NCBI RefSeq assembly: GCF_026278245.1
Contig: NZ_CP111079.1
Span: forward strand, 3,226,501-3,290,500
DNA: 64,000 nucleotides
Direction of reading: 5' to 3'
Source of the DNA: Pontibacter kalidii
GTDB lineage: Bacteria > Bacteroidota > Bacteroidia > Cytophagales > Hymenobacteraceae
Part shown: positions 44,686 through 51,963 of the stretch, piece by piece
How positions within the stretch are numbered: the stretch's first letter is position 1
Layout: the number at the start of each line of letters is the position of its first letter
Program-made: the position numbers and the translations under genes
The notes under the pieces: model-generated
Database searches by the model: none
Told to the model about the DNA's origin: nothing
Seen by the model: only the letters and a program-made list of their open reading frames with translations

Positions 44686-44720
44686 GTATAGATTAGGGAA
44701 TCCTCTGGCACCGGATACCC

Positions 44721-44743
44721 CTCGCTCGCGGGACGCGAGCGAG
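44721..44743. repeat. CTCGCTCGCG inverted repeat
   Basis: A perfect 10-bp stem, CTCGCTCGCG with CGCGAGCGAG, with a GGA loop, lies after the cupin gene. No T-tract follows, so it may belong to the repeat family seen near 48.0 and 56.8 kb rather than being a terminator. Confidence 0.5.
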
Positions 44744-44770
44744 AGCAAAGGTATGTTACCGCTCTCTTTT

Positions 44771-44847
44771 TGTCATCCTGAAAGGATCTTGTGGGCAAGT
44801 AGCCCTTGCTTACCCTCCCTTTTGCCAGGTTTCTTTACAGAATGACA
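44771..44847. repeat. MITE-like element with TGTCAT ends
   Basis: A 77-bp segment starts with TGTCATCCTGAAAGGATCTT and ends with CAGAATGACA. The ends match as inverted repeats at nine of ten positions. A second, apparently left-end-only copy starts at 56,446. No coding capacity is present. Confidence 0.6.
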
Positions 44848-44909
44848 GGAGAACTTTTCCTCAGTATCTATAAAGCATAACAGCCCTAATCTCTCTGGAA
44901 GGGTTAAAC

Positions 44910-44946
44910 AAAAAGTCCCCTGCTATACTTTAGCAGGGGACTTTTT
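44910..44946. terminator. Terminator downstream of fabI
   Basis: A 16-bp stem (AAAAAGTCCCCTGCTA with its complement) has the loop TACTT, which completes a TATACTT motif; another TTATACTT follows the stem. It can terminate the leftward fabI transcript and any rightward one. Confidence 0.8.
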
Positions 44947-44999
44947 TATACTTAAGGGAGTAAAGATTATGTTCAAATCTTCACTCCCGAAACTTCAAA

Positions 45000-45812
45000 T
45001 TACTTAGAAATCATGTCCACAATATCCTCGGAGATGCCCATGTAGGAGAAGCCGCCGTCATGCATCAGGTTCTGCATTGTTACCATGCGGGTAAGGTCCG
45101 AGAACAGGGTGATGGTGTAATTGGCGCAATCCTCGGCAGAGGCATTGCCCAGCGGCGACATCTTGTCTGCATAGTCGTAGAAGGCATCGAAGCCACCCAC
45201 GCCTGTACCGGCCGTTGTCTTGGTCGGCGACTGGGAGATGGTGTTAACGCGTACTTTCTTCAGCTTGCCGAAACGGTGGCCGTAATTGCGGGCGATAGAC
45301 TCCAGCAATGCCTTGGCATGCGACATGTCGGTATAGTCCGGAAACACACGCTGTGCTGCGATGTAAGAAAGGGCCACAACGGAACCCCACTCGTTCATGG
45401 CATCCTGCTTCTCAGCTACGTGCATCACCTTGTGGAAAGACAGCGCCGAAATGTCCAGCGTTTTCTGGAACCACTCGTAGTTCAGGTCGCCGTAGGCTTT
45501 GCCTTTACGGATGTTCGGGCTCGAGCCGATGGAGTGAAGTATAAAATCGATCTTGCCGCCCAGTATCTCCTGCGCCTTTGTGAACAGGTTCTCCAGATCC
45601 TCTACCGAGGTGGCATCTGCCGGGATGATCTGCGCGTTGCACTGCTCGGCCAACTTGTTGATTTCACCCATACGCATCGCGATCGGCGCGTTGGTCAGCA
45701 CAAACTCCGCTCCTTCTTCCTTGGCACGCAGGGCAACTTTCCAGGCGATAGATTTTTCGTCCAGGGCACCGAAGATGATTCCCTTCTTTCCTTTTAAAAG
45801 ATTATAAGACAT
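45000..45812 (-). CDS. fabI: Enoyl-[acyl-carrier-protein] reductase (NADH)
   Basis: The 270-residue short-chain dehydrogenase has the FabI cofactor segment GIIFGALDEKSIAWKVA near the N-terminus, HSIGSSPN, and the active-site ALSYIAAQRVFPDYTDMSHAKALLE in which Tyr and Lys are six residues apart as in FabI. It reduces enoyl-ACP in the last step of fatty acid elongation and is the target of triclosan in other bacteria. It follows recN at a distance of 80 bases. Confidence 0.95.
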   Translation of the reverse strand: MSYNLLKGKKGIIFGALDEKSIAWKVALRAKEEGAEFVLTNAPIAMRMGEINKLAEQCNAQIIPADATSVEDLENLFTKAQEILGGKIDFILHSIGSSPNIRKGKAYGDLNYEWFQKTLDISALSFHKVMHVAEKQDAMNEWGSVVALSYIAAQRVFPDYTDMSHAKALLESIARNYGHRFGKLKKVRVNTISQSPTKTTAGTGVGGFDAFYDYADKMSPLGNASAEDCANYTITLFSDLTRMVTMQNLMHDGGFSYMGISEDIVDMISK

Positions 45813-45892
45813 GTCTTTTGTTATTATTTTTTTACCCTAACCAATAGTTACCGGTTTCCCCGGAAACGAAGCAGCAATATAGCAATTCCTAC

Positions 45893-47590
45893 TTAGAGTG
45901 AAAGCAACTCTTTCGCACTTTGATAGGCATTATCGCTCGGGTTGGCGCCGGCAATCATGTGCGCTATCTCGTTGATACGCTCCTGGTCGTCCAGCTTTTT
46001 AATACGGCTGATGGTGCGGTCCTCGGTGTCGTGCTTGTACACGAAGTAGTGCGAATCGCCCTGGGCGGCAATCTGCGGCAGGTGCGAAATGGCGATGATC
46101 TGGTGCTTTTGCGCCATCTGCTGCATCATCTTACCCACCTTCACGGCCACCTCCCCGGATATACCTGTATCAATCTCATCGAACACGATGGTCGGCAATG
46201 CGGTTTTATCGGCCAGCATATACTTTATACTTAGCATCAGGCGCGAGAACTCACCACCGGAGGCGGCTTTGATCAGCGTTTGCGGCTGCGCGCCCTTGTT
46301 GGCGCTGAACAGGATGCTGATGTCGTCGGTGCCGGTGGCGGATGGCGCTACCTCGTTGTGCTGAATCACGATGCGGGCGTTCGGCATGCCCAGCTCCGCC
46401 AGCAGTTTGTAAAGCTCCTCCTCAAAGGTAGCGAAAGAGGCTTTGCGGCGCTCCGATAGTATGGCAGCCTTCTCCAGCACCTCCTGCTCGGCGGCTTTCA
46501 TGGCTTTCTCAGTGTTGGTGATGGCCGTGTCCAGGTTCAGTACGCTACCTACCTTCTCTTCCAGCTCGCGCTGGATCTGCAGCAGCTCGGCGTTGCTTTG
46601 CACCTGGTGCTTACGCTGCAGGGTATAAATCAGGTTCAGGCGCTCCTGCACCTCCAGCGTGCGCTCCGGGTCGGCCTCGGTATTGCGCTCGGCATCTTCC
46701 AGTTCCCCGGCAATATCGTTGAGCTCAATCATGCAGCTTTCGGTGCGGCTGCGCAGCTCCTCATACTTGCTGGAGAAGGCCGACAGTTGGCTCAAGGTAT
46801 GCACGGTGTCTTTCAGCGCGGAGGTGATGTTGAACTCCGATTCGGTGAGGCTCTGCACCGCCTGGGTCAGCTTCAGCTTGATGTCCTCGGCATTCTCCAG
46901 CTGCTTTAGCTCTTCCTCCAGTTCCTCCTGCTCGTTCTCCTGCAGTCCGGCCTCGTCCAGCTCACTGAGCAGAAAGGCATGGTAATCGTGCTCCTTCTGC
47001 GCCTGCGCCAGCTGGTCGGTCAGTTTTTTATAGTCGCTTTCCAGCTTTTTATATTGGCGGTAGCTCTCGTTGTAGTTGCGCAGGTAAGATAGATTTCCGG
47101 CATAGATATCGAAGGTGGTATTGCCCATCGAGGACGTGTTGCCCGCATAAATATCCAGGATGTTGAGCTGATAGCTCGTGTCGCCGAGTTGCAGCGTGTC
47201 GTGCTGCGAGTGGATGTCCATCAGGTTCTCCCCGATCTTGCGGATCACGTCCAGGGTTACGGGTGTGTCGTTCACAAAGGCGCGGCTCTTGCCGCTCGGG
47301 CTGATCTCACGGCGCAGGATGCACTGGTTGTCGAAGTCCAGGTCTTCCTTGGAGAAAAGCTCCTGCAGGTTGTAGCTCGATATATCGAACACGCCCTCGA
47401 TCACGCACTTCTCCGCCTGGTTAAAGAGCAGCTTGGTATCGGCGCGGTTTCCCAGCAACAGGCCGATGGCCCCCAGCATAATGGACTTACCCGCCCCTGT
47501 CTCGCCCGTGATGATGTTGAGCACCGGCGAGGGGTTCATCTCCAGTTTCTCGATCAGGGCGTAATTCTTTATTTTGAGATCTATCAGCAT
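45893..47590 (-). CDS. recN: DNA repair protein RecN
   Basis: The 565-residue SMC-like ATPase has Walker A GETGAGKSIMLGAIGLLLG near residue 30, long coiled coils in the middle, the signature SGGEFSRLMLSIKYMLAD and Walker B TIVFDEIDTGISGEVA. RecN helps repair double-strand breaks. It lies upstream of fabI in the same direction. The signature helix contains one AAGTATAA motif read as Ser-Ile-Lys-Tyr. Confidence 0.96.
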   Translation of the reverse strand: MLIDLKIKNYALIEKLEMNPSPVLNIITGETGAGKSIMLGAIGLLLGNRADTKLLFNQAEKCVIEGVFDISSYNLQELFSKEDLDFDNQCILRREISPSGKSRAFVNDTPVTLDVIRKIGENLMDIHSQHDTLQLGDTSYQLNILDIYAGNTSSMGNTTFDIYAGNLSYLRNYNESYRQYKKLESDYKKLTDQLAQAQKEHDYHAFLLSELDEAGLQENEQEELEEELKQLENAEDIKLKLTQAVQSLTESEFNITSALKDTVHTLSQLSAFSSKYEELRSRTESCMIELNDIAGELEDAERNTEADPERTLEVQERLNLIYTLQRKHQVQSNAELLQIQRELEEKVGSVLNLDTAITNTEKAMKAAEQEVLEKAAILSERRKASFATFEEELYKLLAELGMPNARIVIQHNEVAPSATGTDDISILFSANKGAQPQTLIKAASGGEFSRLMLSIKYMLADKTALPTIVFDEIDTGISGEVAVKVGKMMQQMAQKHQIIAISHLPQIAAQGDSHYFVYKHDTEDRTISRIKKLDDQERINEIAHMIAGANPSDNAYQSAKELLSL

Positions 47591-47715
47591 ATACTATAAC
47601 GCAAGACTATAGACATAAGAAGGATTTTGGCCTATGCTAAAGTTCGGTAATTCTGTTCTTTTTTTGAAGTATGGGATGTACCGTTGTTTTGTTCTAAATA
47701 CTGGCGCAAGTATTT

Positions 47716-48060
47716 ATACTTGTGTCCTATCAATGATATCGGGTTTGTAACTCGACTGGCTTGCAAAGCCATACTTGCTTGGGCTATACCTTATACTTTC
47801 TCTGGCGCAAGCGTCCGCTTGTGCCTTTATACTTTAGCCCCTACCTCCTGCAACCGTATCCAAGCTATACTTTCAAAACACCGCTGATCCTCTAGTTCCC
47901 AAAAGCGGCTCGTTTCATTTCTGGCTTTCTGCCCTCCCAGGCCGGGAGGCCTCGTTTTCCCACTCAGCGCTGTGTTCCCTCCTGCCTCCGCTGCGCTGCG
48001 GCTGCCCTTACCGGGCACCGGATCTCACAAGGCGCCTCCCGGAAAAACTGGGAAAGGTTT
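47716..48060 (+). repeat. Long intergenic repeat, copy A
   Basis: This non-coding segment is related, block by block, to 56,610-56,960: GATATCGGGTTTGTAACTCG/GACTGGCTTGCAAAGCCAT, then CTCTGGCGCAAGCGTCCGCT/TGTGCCT, then a block ending CCAAGCTAT, and a weaker GC-rich part ending near CACCGGA...AAAAACT. The GGCGCAAGCG/CGCTTGTGCC pair can fold. There is no open frame of significance. Confidence 0.65.
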
Positions 48061-48147
48061 TTCGGTTTAGCAGTGGCGCGAGGAAAGTATACTTTTATAA
48101 TTTTCTGAAGTATTCTTACAGTATAAACTTCCAGTTTCTCTCGCTCT

Positions 48148-48274
48148 TTCGGATTTGCAACCCGAAGGTACAATTAGCCGCGGATTTGTAATCCGCTTGG
48201 TAAAGGCTTTTGCTACTGGCAAACGTGCGGATTTCAAATCCGCTTTTCACGAGTTCCGGATTGCAAATCCGGAA
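48148..48274. repeat. REP-like cluster of four short hairpins
   Basis: Four palindromes of 17-21 nt lie at 48148-48166 (TTCGGATTTGCAACCCGAA), 48180-48196 (GCGGATTTGTAATCCGC), 48227-48243 (GCGGATTTCAAATCCGC) and 48254-48274 (core CCGGATTGCAAATCCGG). They share a GGATTTgnaAATCC core. The spacing is uneven (13, 30 and 10 bases). This resembles REP/BIME elements spread by RAYT-type transposases, not a CRISPR array. Confidence 0.7.
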
Positions 48275-48313
48275 CAGCAGTTGTGTCCAGGCTCTGCTCA
48301 TATACTTTATACT

Positions 48314-48544
48314 TCAATACGGCGCCTCCACATCATAGATCATCTCCTCCACCTGCTCGAGCGGAAAAGTATGGTAGTCGAAGCGCAGGTCCTGCAGCTC
48401 GGCCCCGTTGGCATCCAGCCTCTTCAGCTTCCCGTTCAGCACTACTCTGCTGCGCAATACCACCTGCACGGCGGGGCTTTGCAACAGCTCAAACTGGTGA
48501 TCTAAAAGGTCTCTCCTGAAAATACGGATCTGGCGTTTTCCCAT
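48314..48544 (-). CDS. Small unknown basic protein
   Basis: ATG 48544 is two codons inside an upstream GTG and gives MGKRQIRIFRRDLLDHQFELL, 76 residues. The composition (basic N-terminus, alternating hydrophobic strands VQVVLRSRVVLNGKLKRLD) suggests a small beta-barrel such as an RNA-binding fold, and the codon use resembles real genes here. I recognise no family. It lies 72 bases downstream of the PorD-like gene, in the same direction reading leftwards, between it and the repeat cluster. Confidence 0.6.
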   Translation of the reverse strand: MGKRQIRIFRRDLLDHQFELLQSPAVQVVLRSRVVLNGKLKRLDANGAELQDLRFDYHTFPLEQVEEMIYDVEAPY

Positions 48545-48616
48545 GGGCACACGTATAAAGTCGGCAGCAAATTTTGCCCCGCGAAGTTACACCCTTTTAG
48601 CAGAATTCTAAAAATT

Positions 48617-49522
48617 TTAGCGTTTTAGCAAAACTTCGTATTTGCTATTGTTGGTGGGGTCTACCTGCGATAAGATAGTGAAGGCCTGCTGCTTCTGCGC
48701 CGGAGCGGCCGCCTTAAACATGTTGGCCAATTCATCGGCTTTGGCATCGAAGAAGGCGCGAAGGATAGCGGAGTTGGGTTTCTGCTGCTGCAGGCGCTGG
48801 ATATTGGTCAGCATACCCAGCACGTTCTGCCGTGCCTCCTCCGGCTTCTCGGCCATCTGGTCCAGCCCCTGGCGGTGCATGGTATACAGGCCTTCGCGGA
48901 ACGGCAGAAACTGCGGATCCTGCACATTGTCAATCAGCCAGTAGCGGTTGCGGTTACTGTCGAAGGCTTTCCAGCCAGGGTAGCCGGCACCCTGCGAGGC
49001 GGCCAGGTTGAGTATGGCCCTGGCTCTGTCGAAGGCGGGGGAGCCCCCTAAACGGCCAAAGCTGTCGTTGTCCATCCCGATGATCATGTAGGCGTAGAAG
49101 GCCAGCATCGACGACAGGTTGGAAGTATAATTGTTCTCGGCAAACTCCAGCGGCTGGGCGGCATTGAACTGGAAGGTCCAGTCTTTATCGATAAAGGAGA
49201 AAAGCACGGACTCGTAGCCGGTGCCGTACGCCGGCCTCACCGACAGCACCTGCACGTTGGCCCGGAAGGTTCCGATCTCGGGCATCTCCGTCAGGTTGAT
49301 GAGGATGCGGCACTTGATGCGCTCGTCAGGACGGTAGGCCTGGCCGGTCCAGCGGCGGTTGTTCATAAACTCCGAGATGCGCGTCTGCATCTCCGTAAAC
49401 AACTGACGATCCGTATACTGTACCTGCTCGCTGTTTACTACCACATCGCACTGCAATTCCTGCGCCCTGGCAGACCAGGCGGTGAAGATCAGCATCAGCA
49501 AACCAAGTACTTTCTTAGCCAT
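48617..49522 (-). CDS. porD: PorD-like DUF4835 protein of type IX secretion
   Basis: The 301-residue protein has a cleavable signal peptide (about 1-20, ARAQ) and the DUF4835 pattern: LQCDVVVNSEQVQYTDRQLFTEMQTRISEFMNNRRWT, SFIDKDWTFQFNAAQPLEF and YNSNLSSMLAFYAYMIIGMD-like text (here YTSNLSSMLAFYAYMIIGMD). PorD was identified among genes needed for gingipain secretion. It overlaps the coaB stop by eight bases and belongs to a leftward cluster with coaC/coaB, rpoZ and bamD. Confidence 0.9.
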   Translation of the reverse strand: MAKKVLGLLMLIFTAWSARAQELQCDVVVNSEQVQYTDRQLFTEMQTRISEFMNNRRWTGQAYRPDERIKCRILINLTEMPEIGTFRANVQVLSVRPAYGTGYESVLFSFIDKDWTFQFNAAQPLEFAENNYTSNLSSMLAFYAYMIIGMDNDSFGRLGGSPAFDRARAILNLAASQGAGYPGWKAFDSNRNRYWLIDNVQDPQFLPFREGLYTMHRQGLDQMAEKPEEARQNVLGMLTNIQRLQQQKPNSAILRAFFDAKADELANMFKAAAPAQKQQAFTILSQVDPTNNSKYEVLLKR

Positions 49523-50207
49523 ATATCCGCTCCCAGATTAAGTTTACGATATCCTGCGCCACGTCACTTTTCTTCTTCAGTTCAAACGTATGGGTGGCGT
49601 TCTCCTCCATAATGGTGATTTTATTCGTGTCGTGCGCAAAGCCGGCCCCGGGGTCGTTGAGCGAGTTGAGCACGATCATATCCAGGTTCTTCTTCCGGAG
49701 TTTCTCACGGGCATTGGCACCTTCGTTGTCGGTTTCGAGGGCAAAGCCCACCGAAAACTGCCACTCTTCTTTCTGCTTGCCCAGCGCTGCTGCAATATCA
49801 ACGTTCTTGACCAGCTCTATCGTCAGCTCGTCGCCGGCTTTTTTTATCTTCTTGTCGGCCACCGTCTTGGGGCGGTAATCGGCCACCGCGGCGGCAAATA
49901 CCCAGACATCGGCGGCATCGGCCTGCTTCAGCACCGCCCGGTACATTTCCTCGGCGGTTGTCACATGCTTTACATCGATACTGGTGTGGTTGGTGCGTAG
50001 GTTTGTGGGGCCGGATACCAGCACCACCTTTGCCCCGTGCTCGGCAAAGCACTCTGCCAAGGCATAACCCATTTTGCCTGTGGAGTGGTTCCCGATAAAG
50101 CGTACCGGGTCAATGGGTTCATGTGTGGGCCCTGCCGTAAGCAGCACTGTTTTGCCTTTAAACGATCTTTCTGTCACCTGAAAAAAAATTCTGAAGCACC
50201 TGCACAA
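49515..50207 (-). CDS. coaB: CoaB domain: phosphopantothenate-cysteine ligase, split from CoaC
   Basis: This frame encodes the CoaB half: TVLLTAGPTHEPIDPVRFIGNHSTGKMGYALAE, VFAAAVADYRP, and KKNLDMIVLNSLNDPGAGF near the C-terminus. It joins cysteine to phosphopantothenate in CoA synthesis. It has no proper start: only a TTG at 50207, inside coaC, precedes the domain. In nearly all bacteria CoaB and CoaC are one protein. Here the two frames meet at a run of eight T on the coding strand (plus 50181-50188); one T fewer would restore a single CoaBC. The split is thus a sequencing error, a slippage site or a true mutation. Confidence 0.85.
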   Translation of the reverse strand: MCRCFRIFFQVTERSFKGKTVLLTAGPTHEPIDPVRFIGNHSTGKMGYALAECFAEHGAKVVLVSGPTNLRTNHTSIDVKHVTTAEEMYRAVLKQADAADVWVFAAAVADYRPKTVADKKIKKAGDELTIELVKNVDIAAALGKQKEEWQFSVGFALETDNEGANAREKLRKKNLDMIVLNSLNDPGAGFAHDTNKITIMEENATHTFELKKKSDVAQDIVNLIWERIYG

Positions 50208-50718
50208 TCTCCTCCGGCTCTGCCATGCGCCCCTGCCCTACCAGCCCGCTGGCTAACTCACCGTAACCTGCCTCAATAATGTGGTTCCCATAGCCGCGTA
50301 GCCTGGTAAAATTATTCTGCACTGCCGGATGCTGGTACATGTCCAGGTCCATGGCCGGGGCAATAAACACCGGGCAACGCGCCGAGAGGTAGGTGGCACT
50401 GAGCAGGTTGTCGCAGAAACCGTTGGCAAACTTGGCGACCGTGTTGGCACTGGCCGGGGCCACCACCAGGGCATCGGCCCAAAGGCCAAGGTCCACGTGG
50501 TTGTTCCACATGCCGGTCTCATCCCGTACAAACTGGCTGAGCACGGGCCGCCTGGAGAGCGTGGCCAACGTCAGAGGGGTTATAAACTCAGAAGCAGAAG
50601 CAGTCAAAATGACTTGTACTTCTGCTTCTGCTTTTACGAGCTGACGGACAAGCAGAGCAGCTTTATAGGCTGCTATACTTCCGCAAACTCCCAATATAAT
50701 CTTCTTACCTTTCAGCAT
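50158..50718 (-). CDS. coaC: CoaC domain: phosphopantothenoylcysteine decarboxylase
   Basis: The 186-residue flavoprotein half has GVCGSIAAYKAALLVRQLV, catalytic His in WNNHVDLGLWADALVVAPAS, ANTVAKFANGFCDNLLSATYL and PAMDLDMYQHPA. It removes CO2 from phosphopantothenoylcysteine. The frame ends in GDRKIV soon after the T8 tract, while CoaB continues in the other frame, overlapping by 50 bases. It lies ten bases after the rpoZ stop. Confidence 0.9.
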   Translation of the reverse strand: MLKGKKIILGVCGSIAAYKAALLVRQLVKAEAEVQVILTASASEFITPLTLATLSRRPVLSQFVRDETGMWNNHVDLGLWADALVVAPASANTVAKFANGFCDNLLSATYLSARCPVFIAPAMDLDMYQHPAVQNNFTRLRGYGNHIIEAGYGELASGLVGQGRMAEPEEIVQVLQNFFSGDRKIV

Positions 50719-50727
50719 CCGCCTGTA

Positions 50728-51057
50728 TTACAGGTTGATGTCCTCCTCGGTATCCTCGTCTGGCTTTCTAACATATACCTTTCCTTCCAGGAACTCCTCG
50801 ATAGCAAGGCTGGTAGGCTTAGGCAGACGCTCGTAGTACTTGGAGATCTCGATCTGCTCACGGTTTTCGAACACCTCCTCCAGGTTGTCCACGGTAGTGG
50901 CAAACTCAGCCAGTTTGGAGTTCAGCTCTTCTTTCAGCTTCACAGAGATCTGGTTAGCTCTTTTCGAGATAACTGACACAGACATGTACATGTTGCCGGT
51001 TTGCTCTGCAAAGTCGGCCATGTTGCGGGTAACGATTGATGATGGAACTACTGCCAT
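50728..51057 (-). CDS. rpoZ: RNA polymerase omega subunit (Bacteroidota Rpb6-like)
   Basis: The 109-residue protein matches the Bacteroidota omega/Rpb6 family: VVPSSIVTRNMADFAEQTGNMYMSVSVISKRANQISVKLKEEL. Omega helps assemble RNA polymerase. The C-terminal acidic tail (EDTEEDINL) is common in this group. It lies between bamD and coaC, an arrangement often seen in Bacteroidota. Confidence 0.92.
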   Translation of the reverse strand: MAVVPSSIVTRNMADFAEQTGNMYMSVSVISKRANQISVKLKEELNSKLAEFATTVDNLEEVFENREQIEISKYYERLPKPTSLAIEEFLEGKVYVRKPDEDTEEDINL

Positions 51058-51068
51058 ATATGTATACT

Positions 51069-51893
51069 TTATGAATTCTGTTGTTTTGTTTTTCTGATAG
51101 CTGCCAGGGCGGTCTGCACCCCATCGAAGATGCGCTCCGCGTCGCGCTTAAACCTGCTCTCCGGGTAGGTGTCCACAAAAGCCTGGAAGTAATCCAGCGC
51201 CACGTCGTAGCGCTCTTCCTGCTTGCCCGGTACGCTTTCCTGTGCGAAGCGGTACTGTGCGTCGAGTCTCAGGAAAGCTGCTTCCTCGGCAAACGGGGAA
51301 GAGGCGTGCTCCTGCAGGAAAATATTCAGGGCTACCGCTGCTGAGCGCCAGTAGCGCAATTTATAGTACAGTCGGGCCTGGTTAAAGTCTTTTCGGTCGA
51401 GTTTGGTGTACAGCTCTTCCAGCACCTTGTTGGCTCGCTCCGCGCGCTCGCTGTTCGGGTAGCGCACCAAAAACTCCTCGTACGCCTCGATGGCGGTTAT
51501 GGTTGGCGTCTGGTCCTCCTCGTAGCTCGGCGACTGCTCGTAGAGCGACTGTGCCTGCAGGAACATGGCCTCCTCGGCATACGGGCTGCGTGGGTAGGTG
51601 GTGTAGAAGTTGCGGAAGTACGCATCGCTCAGGATGTAGTTGCCCTGCAGGAAGTGCGCCTTGGCGCGGTAAAACTGGGCTTTTTCCGCCTCCTCGGTAC
51701 CCGCCATCAGGTCGGTTACCTGGTCCAGCAGCTGCGAGGCGCGGTAATACTCCTCCTGCTCATAATACTCCAGTGCAGCCTTATACTTCTTGCTGACGTC
51801 GTTGCTTTTCAGCAATTGCTGAAAGTTACTACAGCCGGTGGCCAGCAGCAACAGGCAAAACAGTGCGATACTATGGAAAAAGCCTATCTTCAT
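51069..51893 (-). CDS. bamD: Outer-membrane assembly lipoprotein BamD
   Basis: The 274-residue lipoprotein signal ends at ATGCSNFQ. The mature part is a series of TPR helices (YEQEEYYRASQLLDQVTDLM, AQFYRAKAHFLQGNYILSDAYFRNF, TYPRSPYAEEAMFLQAQSLY), as in BamD/ComL. It works with BamA in inserting beta-barrels. It is followed by rpoZ at 12 bases. Confidence 0.93.
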   Translation of the reverse strand: MKIGFFHSIALFCLLLLATGCSNFQQLLKSNDVSKKYKAALEYYEQEEYYRASQLLDQVTDLMAGTEEAEKAQFYRAKAHFLQGNYILSDAYFRNFYTTYPRSPYAEEAMFLQAQSLYEQSPSYEEDQTPTITAIEAYEEFLVRYPNSERAERANKVLEELYTKLDRKDFNQARLYYKLRYWRSAAVALNIFLQEHASSPFAEEAAFLRLDAQYRFAQESVPGKQEERYDVALDYFQAFVDTYPESRFKRDAERIFDGVQTALAAIRKTKQQNS

Positions 51894-51963
51894 GAACGGG
51901 CAAAATTATAGAATATCCATTTGATTTACAAAAGAGATTCGGCCAGGAGGGCAGCTTTCTTCA

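Noticed and set aside
48148..48274. CRISPR array
   Set aside because: The repeats are short palindromes that vary in sequence and have uneven spacing. There are no cas genes nearby.
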